From Blastomonas fulva (lineage in GTDB: Bacteria > Pseudomonadota > Alphaproteobacteria > Sphingomonadales > Sphingomonadaceae): a stretch of DNA of 64,000 bases. Under the pieces are notes generated by a model. The model saw only the letters and a list, made by a program, of their open reading frames with translations. It did no database searches and was not told the DNA's origin. How positions within the stretch are numbered: position 1 is the stretch's first letter; every line of letters begins with the position of its first letter. Shown here in pieces: positions 1 through 11,616 of the stretch. The position numbers and the translations under genes were made by a program. The DNA lies in the NCBI RefSeq assembly GCF_003431825.1, contig NZ_CP020083.1:2518501-2582500 (forward strand), in the 5' to 3' direction.

Positions 1-206
1 TCGCGATGCCGCGCTTTCACCACTGGCACCACGCGATCGAGCCCGAGGCGCGCGACACCAACTTTGCGGTCCATCTGCCGATGATCGACCGCTGGTTCGG
101 CACCGAACACATGCCCAAGGACCGCTGGCCGAGCGGCTATGGCGTGCAAGGGCTGGAGGTGCCGGAAGGCTATGTGCGGCAACTGGTGTGGCCGTTGCGG
201 GGGTGA
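1..206 (+). CDS. Sterol desaturase / fatty acid hydroxylase family protein, C-terminal fragment
   Basis: Only the last 68 or so codons lie in the window; the reading frame is open from base 3 and the gene starts upstream. The fragment contains the HHWHH histidine cluster followed by the DTNF and FGT segments that end the membrane di-iron hydroxylase (sterol desaturase / fatty acid hydroxylase) superfamily. Members hydroxylate or desaturate lipids in the inner membrane using histidine-bound iron. The substrate cannot be inferred from this part. It ends with TGA about 170 bases before the next gene. Confidence 0.75.
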   Translation, partial: AMPRFHHWHHAIEPEARDTNFAVHLPMIDRWFGTEHMPKDRWPSGYGVQGLEVPEGYVRQLVWPLRG

Positions 207-376
207 TGTGATGCCCGGGCCGCCGCCTGGCAGCCCGATGTTGTCCTATAGCCGTAGGTATGTCCTGGACAGATGCGGCATAGGCCGGATTGGTTGGCGG
301 AACGAAAATCTTCGCTTGCACAAATGTGGCGATCTACGCTGTAAGGAAAAACCACTGATGCCAAGGAGTACATGCC

Positions 377-1222
377 ATGATTCAACCAGTGCTGGACGGA
401 CTTTGGCAAGCGATCATTGCAGTATCTCTTGTATCCGCACCGGCAGCGCAAGACGAACAACGTGCCAGTATGAAGGAACCGGAAGAATTGCTCGCGTGGA
501 TCACGCACTGTGACCAGGGCGATGCCGTTTCCTGCCACAACGCCGCTACTGCGTATGACAATGGCGAAATGGTCAAGGAGGACAGGGTAAAGGCTGCCGC
601 ATTCTTTGCGAAGGCCTGCGACGGCGACATCGGCTCGGGCTGCTACCATGCTGGACGCATCTATGTCGACGGAGACGGCGTCGAGCCAGATGTCGCGCAG
701 GGCAAGCGGTTGCTTGACAGGGCATGTACCATCGATCAGCCCAGAGGATGCTTCGATCTTGCCGTTATGCACACCGAAGGCACCGTGCTCGAACGGGATG
801 CGAACAGCGTGGAGGCGCTGTACACCAAGGGTTGCGACGCCGGCCATATGAAGTCATGCTACAATTTCGCCCGGCTCCACGTCGAAGGCGACCTTCTGCC
901 GCAGGATTTCCAGAAAGCAGCGGCGCTTTACGACAAGGCGTGCACGGGTGGAGAGCCGAGCGGCTGCCACGATCTCGCGTTGTTCTATTCGAAGAAGAAG
1001 ATTCTGCCGACGGACATGGTCAAGGCCAAGGCACTGTTCACCAGATCGTGCGAACTCGGGCGCGCATCAGCCTGCTACAATGTCGGGGTGATGTACGCCA
1101 ATGGCGAGGGGACCGATCCGAGCTACAGCGAAGCAGTGTCCTATTTCCGCCGCTCGCTGGCCCTCGACCCCAATTATGCCAACGCGAAGAACGCGCTCCT
1201 GAGCTATGGCTTGCAGAACTAG
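377..1222 (+). CDS. Exported Sel1-like repeat protein with regularly spaced cysteine pairs
   Basis: This 281-residue protein has a hydrophobic N-terminus (residues about 10-24, ending SAPAA) that looks like a Sec signal peptide, then about six Sel1-like repeats of 36-40 residues. Nearly every repeat carries two cysteines seven or eight residues apart (for example HC..SC, AC..GC, GC..SC), the arrangement of the Helicobacter Hcp family, in which each pair forms a disulphide. That fits an oxidising location such as the periplasm. The start is supported by AAGGAG eight bases upstream. The surrounding bases look less GC-rich than the neighbours, which may hint at transfer. Function unknown; probably a protein-protein scaffold. 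Confidence 0.8.
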   Translation: MIQPVLDGLWQAIIAVSLVSAPAAQDEQRASMKEPEELLAWITHCDQGDAVSCHNAATAYDNGEMVKEDRVKAAAFFAKACDGDIGSGCYHAGRIYVDGDGVEPDVAQGKRLLDRACTIDQPRGCFDLAVMHTEGTVLERDANSVEALYTKGCDAGHMKSCYNFARLHVEGDLLPQDFQKAAALYDKACTGGEPSGCHDLALFYSKKKILPTDMVKAKALFTRSCELGRASACYNVGVMYANGEGTDPSYSEAVSYFRRSLALDPNYANAKNALLSYGLQN

Positions 1223-1365
1223 GCTATCCGGGTTCCACACGTAATGCCGTGCGAATTACCCAAACCATTGGCGCTCAAACGCGGGTGGCAGACATCCTAG
1301 GCCCTCGATGACCGAGCCGAAACCGGGTAAAACCCATTGCCGCGACGCCCGCCCTGGGTTGGGGC

Positions 1366-3333
<1,968 letters not shown>

Positions 3334-3468
3334 CTGTGTCGCCGCGGCCTGCGAGCGGCTGCGGAGATAATTTGCGTCATATCAGGCCGCGATTGGCCGA
3401 TACAAATGTTTTGCGTCTGAGCTCAAGCGGCCCTGTATCACCCGGAGTGTGGACGACTGTATCGCCGG

Positions 3469-5379
3469 TTATGCACTCCGTTCCGTTAATTCTATCAGGC
3501 GCTGGTCAAACTGCTGCTTTCTTGCCCTTAGCTGTTGCTGCTCCAAAAACAATCCATCACCCGAATCATTTTCCGCCAGATCGGCTTCGAACCGCCGGGT
3601 TACCTCACTCAAGGCCGCCACCAGCCGGGGGCGCGTGGTCATCACTTCGATCGCTTCTGCAAAATCTCCCGCGATGCGGATTTCGCGCGCCTCGTCTTTC
3701 TCCGCCTGCACCGCAGTGCAGAACGAAAATGGCGGCCTGCCACCCGATTTCAGCCTGTCGATCGTGTCTGCCATGCCCTTGTCCTGCAATATGGTCATAA
3801 GGCGTGCCGTATCAAGAGTTTCCGCCGCGTCATCGGGCTGAATGGAATGCGCGTGGCTTGCATCGAGCATCGCGTCGAGCAGATCGGCCCAGCCTTCTGC
3901 AAGTCCGACAAACTCGCTCAGCGCCTCGGAGTGACGCATCAGCAGCGCCGGGCGATGAAGCAGGCCGTGCAGGACGCCGCGCAGGATGAGGTCGCTCATC
4001 GGCTGGCGGCTGAATTCGCGCAGTTCCTCGCTGGGCGGTACGGGTTCATCGCGGCGCTGCCAGCCCTTTTGGCCCTTGGCGCCGGGGCGGAAGGCAGCGC
4101 CGGGCGTCTGGGGCTGGCTCGCGCCGAAGAACATGTCCGAAAAGCGCTGGCCGATCTCGCGGCGGTACAGCGCCTTGATGTCGCCATCCGCGATCGTGTC
4201 GGCATGCGCGTTGAGCCGTGCCTTGAGCCCCGCGCGTGCCTCAGGGCTGGTCAGCGGCGCGGCGTTCAGTTCATGCGTCCACAGGTGATCGAGCAGCCCG
4301 GTTGCGCGATCGATGCAGGCGGTGAAGGCGCCCGGGCCCGATGCGCGCACCAGATCGTCCGGGTCCTGGCCCGCAGGCAGCGATACGAAGCCGAGCGACA
4401 GGCCCGGCCTGAGCAGCGGCAGCGCACGCGACGCCGCGCGCATCGCGGCCTTCTGACCTGCGCTGTCGCCATCGAAGCACAGCAGGGGCCGGTCGACCAT
4501 CTTCCACAGCCGCTCGATCTGGTGTTCGGTGAGCGCGGTGCCGAGCGGCGCGACGCACTCGCCAAAGCCGGCCTGGGCCAGCGCGATCACGTCCATATAA
4601 CCCTCGACCACCACCACGCGCCCGCTCTGGCGCGAGGCGGGCGCGGCCAGGTGCAGGTTGTAGAGCGTGCGCCCCTTGTCGAACAACGGCGTGTCGGGAG
4701 AGTTGAGGTATTTGGGTTCGCCCTGGCCGAGGATGCGCCCCCCGAACGCGATCACCCGCCCGCGCGGATCGCGGATCGGGATCATGATCCGTCCCCGAAA
4801 GCGATCATAGCTCGGCTTGTCGTCGACCTTGATCAGCAGCCCGGCCTCGATCAGCAGATCCTCGTCGATCGATCCCAGCGCGGACTTGATCCCGGTGCGG
4901 CTGTCTGGCGCAAAGCCGATGCCGAAGCGCTGGATCGTCTCTGCCGTCAGCCCGCGCGCTTTCAGATAGGCCCGCGCCTGCTCGCCCAAAGCGCTGCCAA
5001 GCTGGGCTGCAAACCAGTCCTGCGCTGCCTGGCAGACATCGTGCAGCGACGCCCGGGCAACTGCCGCCTGCGCCGCGCGCGGATCGGGGGCGGGGACGGC
5101 CATCCCGGCCTCGGAGGCGAGCTCCTTGACCGCATCCATGAAGCCCAGCCCCTGATGATCGGTCATGAACCGGATCGCATCGCCATGGGCTCCGCAACCA
5201 AAGCAATGATAGAAGCCCTTTTCGTCGTTGATCGTGAAGCTGGGGGTCTTCTCGTTGTGGAACGGACAGCAGGCCTTGTACTCCCGCCCCGCGCGCTGGA
5301 CCTTCACGTGCCGCCCGATCAGGGTCGACAGCGTGATGCGCGAGCGCAACTCGTCCAGCCATTGCGGGGTGAGGGTCAT
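3469..5379 (-). CDS. dnaG: DNA primase DnaG
   Basis: This 636-residue primase makes the RNA primers for chromosomal replication. The N-terminal zinc-binding domain shows the CHC2 ligands Cys38, His41, Cys59 and Cys62. The catalytic RNAP-like/TOPRIM core follows (about 110-370), with the conserved VVEGYMDVIAL motif holding the catalytic Glu and DGDSAGQKAA holding metal-binding acids. The C-terminal part (about 430-636) is the DnaB-interacting helical region and is poorly conserved, as usual. It lies between the YqeY gene (11 bases upstream) and rpoD on the same strand, so the three probably share a transcript. Confidence 0.97.
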   Translation of the reverse strand: MTLTPQWLDELRSRITLSTLIGRHVKVQRAGREYKACCPFHNEKTPSFTINDEKGFYHCFGCGAHGDAIRFMTDHQGLGFMDAVKELASEAGMAVPAPDPRAAQAAVARASLHDVCQAAQDWFAAQLGSALGEQARAYLKARGLTAETIQRFGIGFAPDSRTGIKSALGSIDEDLLIEAGLLIKVDDKPSYDRFRGRIMIPIRDPRGRVIAFGGRILGQGEPKYLNSPDTPLFDKGRTLYNLHLAAPASRQSGRVVVVEGYMDVIALAQAGFGECVAPLGTALTEHQIERLWKMVDRPLLCFDGDSAGQKAAMRAASRALPLLRPGLSLGFVSLPAGQDPDDLVRASGPGAFTACIDRATGLLDHLWTHELNAAPLTSPEARAGLKARLNAHADTIADGDIKALYRREIGQRFSDMFFGASQPQTPGAAFRPGAKGQKGWQRRDEPVPPSEELREFSRQPMSDLILRGVLHGLLHRPALLMRHSEALSEFVGLAEGWADLLDAMLDASHAHSIQPDDAAETLDTARLMTILQDKGMADTIDRLKSGGRPPFSFCTAVQAEKDEAREIRIAGDFAEAIEVMTTRPRLVAALSEVTRRFEADLAENDSGDGLFLEQQQLRARKQQFDQRLIELTERSA

Positions 5380-5390
5380 GTGCGTTCCGG

Positions 5391-5846
5391 TTAGCCCGCC
5401 AGAGCTTCCTTCACCCAGCCGCTGGCCTTGCTCATGTCGATCTCGCTGGCGTGGCGGGCCTTCACTTCGGCCATCACCTTGCCCATGTCCTTCAGGCTGG
5501 ATGCACCGGTTTCGGCAACCACGGCAGCGATCGCGGCGCGCGCGGCGGTCTCGTCCAGCTGCGCGGGGAGGAACTCCTCGATGATCGCGACCTCGGATGC
5601 TTCCTGCGCAGCGAGCTCGGCGCGGCCACCCTGTTCGTACATCGCAATCGATTCGCGGCGCTGCTTGATCATCTTCTGCAGCACCTCGGTGACCATCGCG
5701 TCGTCATCGATGGTCGCCGACGAAGTACGCAGCTCGATATCGCGGTCCTTGATCTTGGCGAGGATCAGGCGGACCGCCGCGGTGCGGGGCTTGTCGCCCC
5801 CCTTCATTGCCGCAACCTGCGCAGCCTTAAGCGAATCGCGAATCAT
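5391..5846 (-). CDS. GatB/YqeY domain-containing protein
   Basis: This 151-residue protein matches the stand-alone YqeY family, whose helical domain resembles the tRNA-binding tail of the GatB amidotransferase subunit. Key segments are the N-terminal MIRDSL, the central IKQRRESI helix, the EEFLPAQL motif and the C-terminal GKVMAEVK region. Its biological role is not settled; it may bind tRNA. The frame stays open to 6083, but the ATG at 5846 has AAAGGA nine bases upstream and matches the family N-terminus, so I use it. It sits just upstream of dnaG and rpoD, a common bacterial order. Confidence 0.9.
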   Translation of the reverse strand: MIRDSLKAAQVAAMKGGDKPRTAAVRLILAKIKDRDIELRTSSATIDDDAMVTEVLQKMIKQRRESIAMYEQGGRAELAAQEASEVAIIEEFLPAQLDETAARAAIAAVVAETGASSLKDMGKVMAEVKARHASEIDMSKASGWVKEALAG

Positions 5847-6066
5847 GCGAGCGCATCCTTTCCGGTGAATTTTGGAACAAGCGACCAGCCTAGCCGCATA
5901 AAAATGTTTTTCATAGATTGACCGTACAAGCCCGCTAAGCCTAGTGACCCGCCAATTTGGCCGCTTTCCGGCAGGGGGCGTGAACGGGGCTTTGGCCCCG
6001 CCCGAACCTGCAATAGTCTGCGGCCCGGCCCATTTGCGACTCAACGCAACACAAGGAAAACGATCC
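5847..6066. promoter_or_regulatory. Divergent intergenic region between yqeY and carA, with a leader hairpin
   Basis: The 220 bases separate two divergent operons, so they must hold both promoters. On the plus strand TTGACC at 5918-5923 could be a -35 box, but the matching -10 (about 5940-5945) is poor. A perfect hairpin, CGGGGC-TTTG-GCCCCG, lies at 5985-6000 in the presumed carA leader. There is no T-run after it, so it is not an obvious terminator. I see no small-molecule riboswitch. Confidence 0.35.
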
Positions 6067-7245
6067 ATGGCGCACGCCACCACCTCCGCTCAGCCCCAAG
6101 GCGCGACCGGATTGCTGCTTCTGGCCGATGGTACGGCGATCTGGGGCAGGGGCTTTGGTGCTGCCGGAGCCAAGGCAGGCGAGGTCTGCTTCAACACCTC
6201 GATCACCGGCTATCAGGAAATCCTGACCGACCCGAGCTATGCCGGGCAGATCATCACCTTCACCTTCCCGCATATCGGCAATGTCGGCGCGAATGCAGAA
6301 GATGTCGAAGCCGACGTGCCCCGCGCGCTGGGCTGCATCGTGCGCGAGGACGTGACCAATCCCAGCAGCTTCCGTTCCGCCCAGCATTTCACGCAGTGGC
6401 TTGAGGCGAACGGCCAGATCGGCATTTCAGGCATCGACACTCGCGCGCTCACCCGCCGCATCCGTGAGGCAGGCGCGCCCAATGCGGTGATCGCGCACGC
6501 GCCCGACGGCGTGTTCGACATGCCCGCGCTGCTCGCACAGGCGCAGGGCTGGGCCGGGCTCGAGGGCATGGATCTGGCGATCGAGGTCACCGGTGCCGAC
6601 ACCCGCGACTGGCAGGGCGGCATCTGGACTTTGGGGCAGGGCTATGCCGGCGCCGGCGAGGGCGACCGCCCGCATGTCGTCGCGATCGATTACGGTGCCA
6701 AGCACAACATCTTCCGATCGCTGGTGCAGGCCGGCGCGCGCGTCACCATCGTGCCTGCGCAGACGCCGGTCGATGCAATCACCGCACTTCAGCCCGATGG
6801 CGTGTTCCTCTCCAACGGTCCGGGCGATCCGGCGGCAACCGGCGTGTATGCCGTGCCCGTGATCCAGGCGCTGCTCGAGCGCGACGTGCCGATCTTCGGC
6901 ATCTGCCTCGGCCATCAGCTGCTGGGCCTTGCCGCAGGTGCGCGCACGATGAAGATGCACCAAGGCCATCGCGGCGCCAACCATCCGGTCAAAAGGCTCG
7001 AAACCGGTGTGGTCGAGATCACCAGCATGAACCACGGCTTTGCGGTGGATGCTGCGACCTTGCCCGCCAACGTCATCGAAACCCACGTCTCGCTCTTCGA
7101 CGGCAGCAACTGCGGCATCGCCTTCACCGACAAGCGCGCTTTCGGAGTGCAATACCACCCCGAAGCCTCGCCCGGGCCGCAGGACAGCTTCTATCTGTTC
7201 GAGACATTCGTTGGCGGCCTCAAGTCCCCCGCAGGTGTGGCATGA
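6067..7245 (+). CDS. carA: Carbamoyl-phosphate synthase small subunit CarA
   Basis: This 392-residue glutaminase subunit supplies ammonia to CarB for carbamoyl phosphate, the precursor of arginine and pyrimidines. The N-terminal CPSase domain (about 12-150) has the TGYQEILTDPSY signature. The C-terminal class I amidotransferase domain has FGICLGHQLLGLA with the nucleophilic Cys, and the His and Glu of YHPEASPGP. The frame is open further upstream, but the ATG at 6067 preceded by AAGGAAA gives the family N-terminus. It overlaps the following RraB-like gene by an ATGA, and carB follows about 430 bases downstream. Confidence 0.97.
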   Translation: MAHATTSAQPQGATGLLLLADGTAIWGRGFGAAGAKAGEVCFNTSITGYQEILTDPSYAGQIITFTFPHIGNVGANAEDVEADVPRALGCIVREDVTNPSSFRSAQHFTQWLEANGQIGISGIDTRALTRRIREAGAPNAVIAHAPDGVFDMPALLAQAQGWAGLEGMDLAIEVTGADTRDWQGGIWTLGQGYAGAGEGDRPHVVAIDYGAKHNIFRSLVQAGARVTIVPAQTPVDAITALQPDGVFLSNGPGDPAATGVYAVPVIQALLERDVPIFGICLGHQLLGLAAGARTMKMHQGHRGANHPVKRLETGVVEITSMNHGFAVDAATLPANVIETHVSLFDGSNCGIAFTDKRAFGVQYHPEASPGPQDSFYLFETFVGGLKSPAGVA

Positions 7246-7613
7246 GCATGAAACTCCCCAAGGTCGATCCTGCCCGCATGGAGCAGGAGTGGGTGGCCGA
7301 TCAGGACGTGCTGCGCAATCTGGCGGCCAATGGTGACCGGGCGAGCGTCAAGCGCGCGGTCGATGTGAGCTTCCGAGGGTCGGAGGAAAACCTGCAGCGC
7401 CTGTCCGAAGCCGCGAACACTTTCGGGCTGACCGAGCTCGACCGCGAGGAGGATGCAGAAGGCGGCGAGCCGTATCTGTTCTTCGAGCGGTTCCAGGCGG
7501 TCGATGCGCAGTCGATCAAGGACCTGACCCGCACCTGTCTGCAGATCGAGATGCTGTTCGATGTCGAATATGACGGCTGGGGCTGCGAAGCGCAGTCCGG
7601 CACGATGCACTGA
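7242..7613 (+). CDS. RraB-like protein (regulator of RNase E activity B family)
   Basis: This 123-residue acidic protein fits the RraB family (ribonuclease E inhibitor). It has the N-terminal DQDVLRNLAANGD segment followed by VDVSFRGSEEN, then a second half ending in FDVEYDGWGCE, which matches the usual YDGWGT ending. In E. coli RraB binds RNase E and changes which RNAs it cuts; whether that holds here is inference. It starts inside the carA stop (ATGA) and ends 62 bases before carB, so it is translationally coupled to carA and embedded in the car operon. A second in-frame ATG at 7248 could be the start. Confidence 0.75.
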   Translation: MSMKLPKVDPARMEQEWVADQDVLRNLAANGDRASVKRAVDVSFRGSEENLQRLSEAANTFGLTELDREEDAEGGEPYLFFERFQAVDAQSIKDLTRTCLQIEMLFDVEYDGWGCEAQSGTMH

Positions 7614-7675
7614 AGAAACGTCCGGTCGCCGCCTCCCCCAGATGAAACAAAGCCTTTAAAGAGAGCACAACAACA

Positions 7676-10600
7676 ATGCCCAAGCGCACCGATATTAACA
7701 GCATCCTGATCATCGGCGCAGGCCCGATCATCATCGGCCAGGCGTGCGAGTTCGATTATTCGGGCACGCAGGCGTGCAAGGCGTTGAAGGAGGAGGGCTA
7801 CCGGATCATTCTGGTCAATTCCAACCCCGCCACGATCATGACCGATCCCGACATGGCCGATGCGACCTATGTCGAGCCGATCACGCCCGAGATCGTCGCC
7901 AAGATTATCGCCAAGGAGCGCGCCGAGCGCCCGAACGAGAAGCTGGTGGTGCTACCGACGATGGGCGGGCAGACCGCGCTCAACACCGCGCTGGCGCTCG
8001 ACGCGGATGGCACGCTCGAGAAATACGACGTCGAGCTGATCGGCGCCAAGGCCGAAGCGATCGACAAGGCCGAGGATCGGCTGAAGTTCCGCGACGCGAT
8101 GGACAAGATCGGGCTGGAATCGGCGCGCTCGGGCATTGCGCACACGATCGACGAAGCCCTCGCCGTGCTCGAACGCACAGGCCTTCCCTCGATCATCCGC
8201 CCCAGCTTCACCATGGGCGGCACTGGCGGCGGTATCGCATACAATCGCGACGAGTTCGTGCAGATCGTCACCGGCGGGCTCGATGCCTCGCCGACAACCG
8301 AGGTGCTGATCGAGGAATCGCTGCTCGGCTGGAAAGAGTACGAGATGGAGGTTGTGCGCGACAAGAACGACAACGCCATCATCATCTGCTCGATCGAGAA
8401 TGTCGATCCGATGGGCGTGCACACCGGTGACAGCATCACCGTGGCGCCCGCGCTGACGCTGACCGACAAGGAATATCAGATCATGCGCTCCGCCAGCATC
8501 GCGGTGCTGCGCGAGATCGGCGTGGAAACGGGCGGGTCGAACGTCCAGTTCGCGGTCAATCCCAAGGACGGCCGCCTGATCGTCATCGAGATGAACCCGC
8601 GCGTGTCGCGCTCCTCGGCTTTGGCGTCGAAGGCGACCGGCTTCCCGATCGCCAAGGTCGCGGCCAAGCTCGCCGTGGGCTACACGCTCGACGAGATCAC
8701 CAACGACATCACCGGTGCGACGCCCGCCAGCTTCGAGCCGACGATCGACTATGTCGTCACCAAGATCCCCCGGTTCGCGTTCGAGAAGTTCAAGGGTGCA
8801 AGCCCGCTGCTCGGCACCGCGATGAAATCGGTGGGGGAGGTGATGGCGATCGGCCGCAACTTCCAGGAATCGGTGCAGAAGGCGCTGCGCGGGCTGGAAA
8901 CGGGCCTGAGCGGCTTCAATATGGTCGACCACCTCGTCGGCGCGCCGCACGACGATATCGTTGCGGAACTGAGCCAGGCGACCCCCGACCGGCTGCTGAT
9001 CGCGGCGCAGGCGCTGCGCGAGGGCATGACCGTCGAGCAGGTCCACGCGGTCGCGAAATACGACCCCTGGTTCCTCGAGCAGATCAAGCAGATCGTCGAT
9101 GCCGAGAACGAAGTGCTCGCAGATGGCCTGCCGCGCGATGCGGTGGGCATGCGGCGGCTGAAGTCGATGGGCTTTTCGGACAAGCGTCTCGCCTATCTGG
9201 CGCTCAAGTCGGCGCATCTGCGGCCCGGCATGAGCCACGCCATCGCGCGCGGATCGGGCCTTGTGCGCGATGCCGTGGTTGCGATGACCGGCGGCGTGAC
9301 CGAGCAGGAAGTGCGCGCCTTGCGGCACAAGCTCGGCGTGCGCCCCGTGTTCAAGCGGATCGACACCTGCGCGGCGGAGTTCGAGGCGAAGACGCCGTAT
9401 ATGTATTCCACCTATGAGGCGCCCAGCTTTGGCGAGCCCGAGTGCGAGAGCCAGCCGACCAATCGCCGCAAGATCGTGATCCTGGGTGGCGGACCCAACC
9501 GCATCGGCCAGGGGATCGAGTTCGATTACTGCTGCTGCCATGCGTGCTTCGCGTTGGGCGACGCGGGCTATGAGACGATCATGATCAACTGCAATCCGGA
9601 AACGGTGAGCACCGATTACGATACCTCGGACCGGCTGTATTTCGAGCCGCTGACCGCAGAGGACGTGCTCGAGATCCTCGACGTCGAACGCTCGAACGGC
9701 GAACTCGTCGGCGTCATTGTCCAGTTCGGCGGGCAGACCCCGCTCAAGCTGGCGCAGGCGCTCGAGGATGCGGGCATCCCGATCCTCGGCACATCGCCCG
9801 ACGCGATCGACCTTGCCGAAGACCGCGAGCGCTTTGCCAAATTGGTCGACAAGCTTGGCCTGAAGCAGCCGATGAACGGCATTGCGCGCAGCCGCGAAGA
9901 GGCGATCGCAGTGGCGAGCCGCATCGGCTATCCGGTGCTGATCCGGCCATCCTACGTGCTGGGCGGCCGGGCGATGGAGATCGTCGACGGTCAGGCGCAG
10001 CTCGAATCCTATATCGCGACGGCCGTGCAGGTGTCCGGCGACAGTCCGGTGCTGATCGACCAGTATCTGCGCGATGCGATCGAGGTCGATGTCGATGCGA
10101 TCTGCGACGGCCGCGATGTCGCGATCGCCGGGATCATGCAGCATATCGAGGAAGCAGGCGTGCACTCGGGCGACAGCGCTTGCTCGCTTCCCCCCTACAG
10201 TCTGTCCGATGACCTCATCGCCGAAATGGAACGTCAGACCCGCGCGCTGGCCGAGGGCCTCAAGGTCCGCGGACTGATGAACATCCAGTTCGCGGTCAAG
10301 GAAGGCCAGGTCTATCTGATCGAGGTCAATCCGCGTGCCAGCCGCACAGTACCCTTCGTCGCCAAGGCGATCGGCCAGCCGGTGGCCAAATATGCCGCGC
10401 GGGTGATGGCGGGCGAGATGCTGGCCGACCTGCCGGTGATCGATCGCAACATCGACCACATGGCGGTCAAGGAAGCGGTGTTCCCCTGGGCGCGCTTTGC
10501 CGGGGTCGATCCGGTGCTGAGCCCCGAGATGAAGTCGACCGGCGAGGTGATGGGCATCGACAAGGACTTTGCCACCGCCTTTGCCAAGGCGCAGATCGGC

Positions 10601-11029
10601 GCGGGTCTGACGCTGCCGACCAACGGCACCGTGTTCATTTCGGTCAAGGATGGCGACAAGCCGGTGATCCTCGAGGCCGCGCGCGGCCTGATCGCTCTGG
10701 GCATGGACGTGGTCGCCACCGGCGGCACCGCGCGTTATCTTAAGGACAACGCCGTGGCGGTAACCGAGGTCAACAAGGTGGCGCAGGGACGTCCGCACAT
10801 CGTCGACCGGATCAAGGACGGCCAGATCGCGCTGATCTTCAACACCACCGAAGGCTGGCAGAGCCTGAAGGATTCGCAATCGATCCGCGCGAGCGCGCTC
10901 AGCGGCAAGATTCCGTACTTCACCACCGCCGCGGCCAGCGTCGCAGCGGTGCGGGCGATGGCCTCGCTCGCCAAGAGCAGCCTTGAAGTAAAGCCGCTTC
11001 AGGCTTATTATATACGGCCTGACGCTTGA
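7676..11029 (+). CDS. carB: Carbamoyl-phosphate synthase large subunit CarB
   Basis: This 1117-residue synthetase makes carbamoyl phosphate from bicarbonate, ammonia and two ATP. It contains two homologous ATP-grasp halves. The first (about 1-400) shows [10 protein letters not shown] and the glycine loop [13 protein letters not shown]. The second (about 600-960) shows [15 protein letters not shown] and [16 protein letters not shown]. An oligomerisation region lies between them, and an MGS-like allosteric domain (about 975-1100, including [11 protein letters not shown]) forms the C-terminus and usually binds UMP or IMP. At 1117 residues it is slightly longer than the E. coli enzyme. A purine-rich AAGAGAG precedes the ATG. 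Confidence 0.98.
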   Translation: MPKRTDINSILIIGAGPIIIGQACEFDYSGTQACKALKEEGYRIILVNSNPATIMTDPDMADATYVEPITPEIVAKIIAKERAERPNEKLVVLPTMGGQTALNTALALDADGTLEKYDVELIGAKAEAIDKAEDRLKFRDAMDKIGLESARSGIAHTIDEALAVLERTGLPSIIRPSFTMGGTGGGIAYNRDEFVQIVTGGLDASPTTEVLIEESLLGWKEYEMEVVRDKNDNAIIICSIENVDPMGVHTGDSITVAPALTLTDKEYQIMRSASIAVLREIGVETGGSNVQFAVNPKDGRLIVIEMNPRVSRSSALASKATGFPIAKVAAKLAVGYTLDEITNDITGATPASFEPTIDYVVTKIPRFAFEKFKGASPLLGTAMKSVGEVMAIGRNFQESVQKALRGLETGLSGFNMVDHLVGAPHDDIVAELSQATPDRLLIAAQALREGMTVEQVHAVAKYDPWFLEQIKQIVDAENEVLADGLPRDAVGMRRLKSMGFSDKRLAYLALKSAHLRPGMSHAIARGSGLVRDAVVAMTGGVTEQEVRALRHKLGVRPVFKRIDTCAAEFEAKTPYMYSTYEAPSFGEPECESQPTNRRKIVILGGGPNRIGQGIEFDYCCCHACFALGDAGYETIMINCNPETVSTDYDTSDRLYFEPLTAEDVLEILDVERSNGELVGVIVQFGGQTPLKLAQALEDAGIPILGTSPDAIDLAEDRERFAKLVDKLGLKQPMNGIARSREEAIAVASRIGYPVLIRPSYVLGGRAMEIVDGQAQLESYIATAVQVSGDSPVLIDQYLRDAIEVDVDAICDGRDVAIAGIMQHIEEAGVHSGDSACSLPPYSLSDDLIAEMERQTRALAEGLKVRGLMNIQFAVKEGQVYLIEVNPRASRTVPFVAKAIGQPVAKYAARVMAGEMLADLPVIDRNIDHMAVKEAVFPWARFAGVDPVLSPEMKSTGEVMGIDKDFATAFAKAQIGAGLTLPTNGTVFISVKDGDKPVILEAARGLIALGMDVVATGGTARYLKDNAVAVTEVNKVAQGRPHIVDRIKDGQIALIFNTTEGWQSLKDSQSIRASALSGKIPYFTTAAASVAAVRAMASLAKSSLEVKPLQAYYIRPDA

Positions 11030-11035
11030 GCCCCC

Positions 11036-11096
11036 CGACAAGTCGTTAACCTTGTGCGGTCCCGTTGCGGGGCCGTGAAGGGCTTTATTTGTCGGG
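11036..11096. repeat. Long-range inverted repeat between carB and greA
   Basis: Eight-base arms CCCGACAA (11036-11043) and TTGTCGGG (11089-11096) enclose about 45 bases that include a G/C-rich inner hairpin around CCCGTTGCGGGG. The structure starts six bases after the carB stop and ends about 40 bases before greA. It has no terminal T-run, so it could be an mRNA-stability or processing structure rather than a terminator. Confidence 0.45.
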
Positions 11097-11136
11097 TGAT
11101 GGGCCAGGCTCGGCCACAGAAGAAGGGATATGCCGA

Positions 11137-11613
11137 ATGGCAACCGTCGATAAGCTGCCCATGCTGGCAGAAGGATATGAAAAGCTTTCGCGCGAGCTGA
11201 AGTTGCTCAAGGAAGAGCGCCCCCTGATCGTCGAGGCGATCGAGGAAGCGCGCGCGCATGGCGATCTTTCCGAGAACGCCGAATATCATGCCGCCAAGGA
11301 GCGTCAGGGCCAGGTCGAGGCGACCATCGCCGACCTGGAAGGCAAATTGAGCCGCGCACAGATCATCGATCCGACCACGCTTTCGGGCAACAAGGTCGTG
11401 TTCGGCGCGACCGTGACGCTGCTCGACGAAGACGACAAGCCGGTGAAATACCAGATCGTCGGTGAAGCAGAAGCCGACGCGCGCAAAGGCAAGATCAGCT
11501 ATTCCAGCCCGCTGGGCCGCGCGCTGATCGGCCGCCTGCTCGACGACGAGGTCGAGGTCAGCGTGCCTTCGGGCGACAAGTTCTATGTCGTGTCGAAGAT
11601 CGAGTTCATCTGA
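11137..11613 (+). CDS. greA: Transcription elongation factor GreA
   Basis: This 158-residue factor enters the RNA polymerase secondary channel and stimulates cleavage of backtracked transcripts. The N-terminal coiled coil (about 12-75) carries the conserved [15 protein letters not shown] tip, whose acidic residues hold the catalytic Mg. The C-terminal FKBP-like domain shows [12 protein letters not shown]. The length is standard. The frame opens at 11065, but the ATG at 11137 has AGAAGGGA upstream and the expected N-terminus. The rhomboid gene follows after three bases. Confidence 0.97.
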   Translation: MATVDKLPMLAEGYEKLSRELKLLKEERPLIVEAIEEARAHGDLSENAEYHAAKERQGQVEATIADLEGKLSRAQIIDPTTLSGNKVVFGATVTLLDEDDKPVKYQIVGEAEADARKGKISYSSPLGRALIGRLLDDEVEVSVPSGDKFYVVSKIEFI

Positions 11614-11616
11614 CAC

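Noticed and set aside
3535-5394. A 619-codon plus-strand open frame antisense to dnaG
   Set aside because: Same reason: DnaG has an intact zinc site and TOPRIM motif on the other strand.
7952-11143. A 1063-codon minus-strand open frame antisense to carB
   Set aside because: It lacks any recognisable motif and lies opposite a complete CarB. It is typical of a GC-rich shadow frame.
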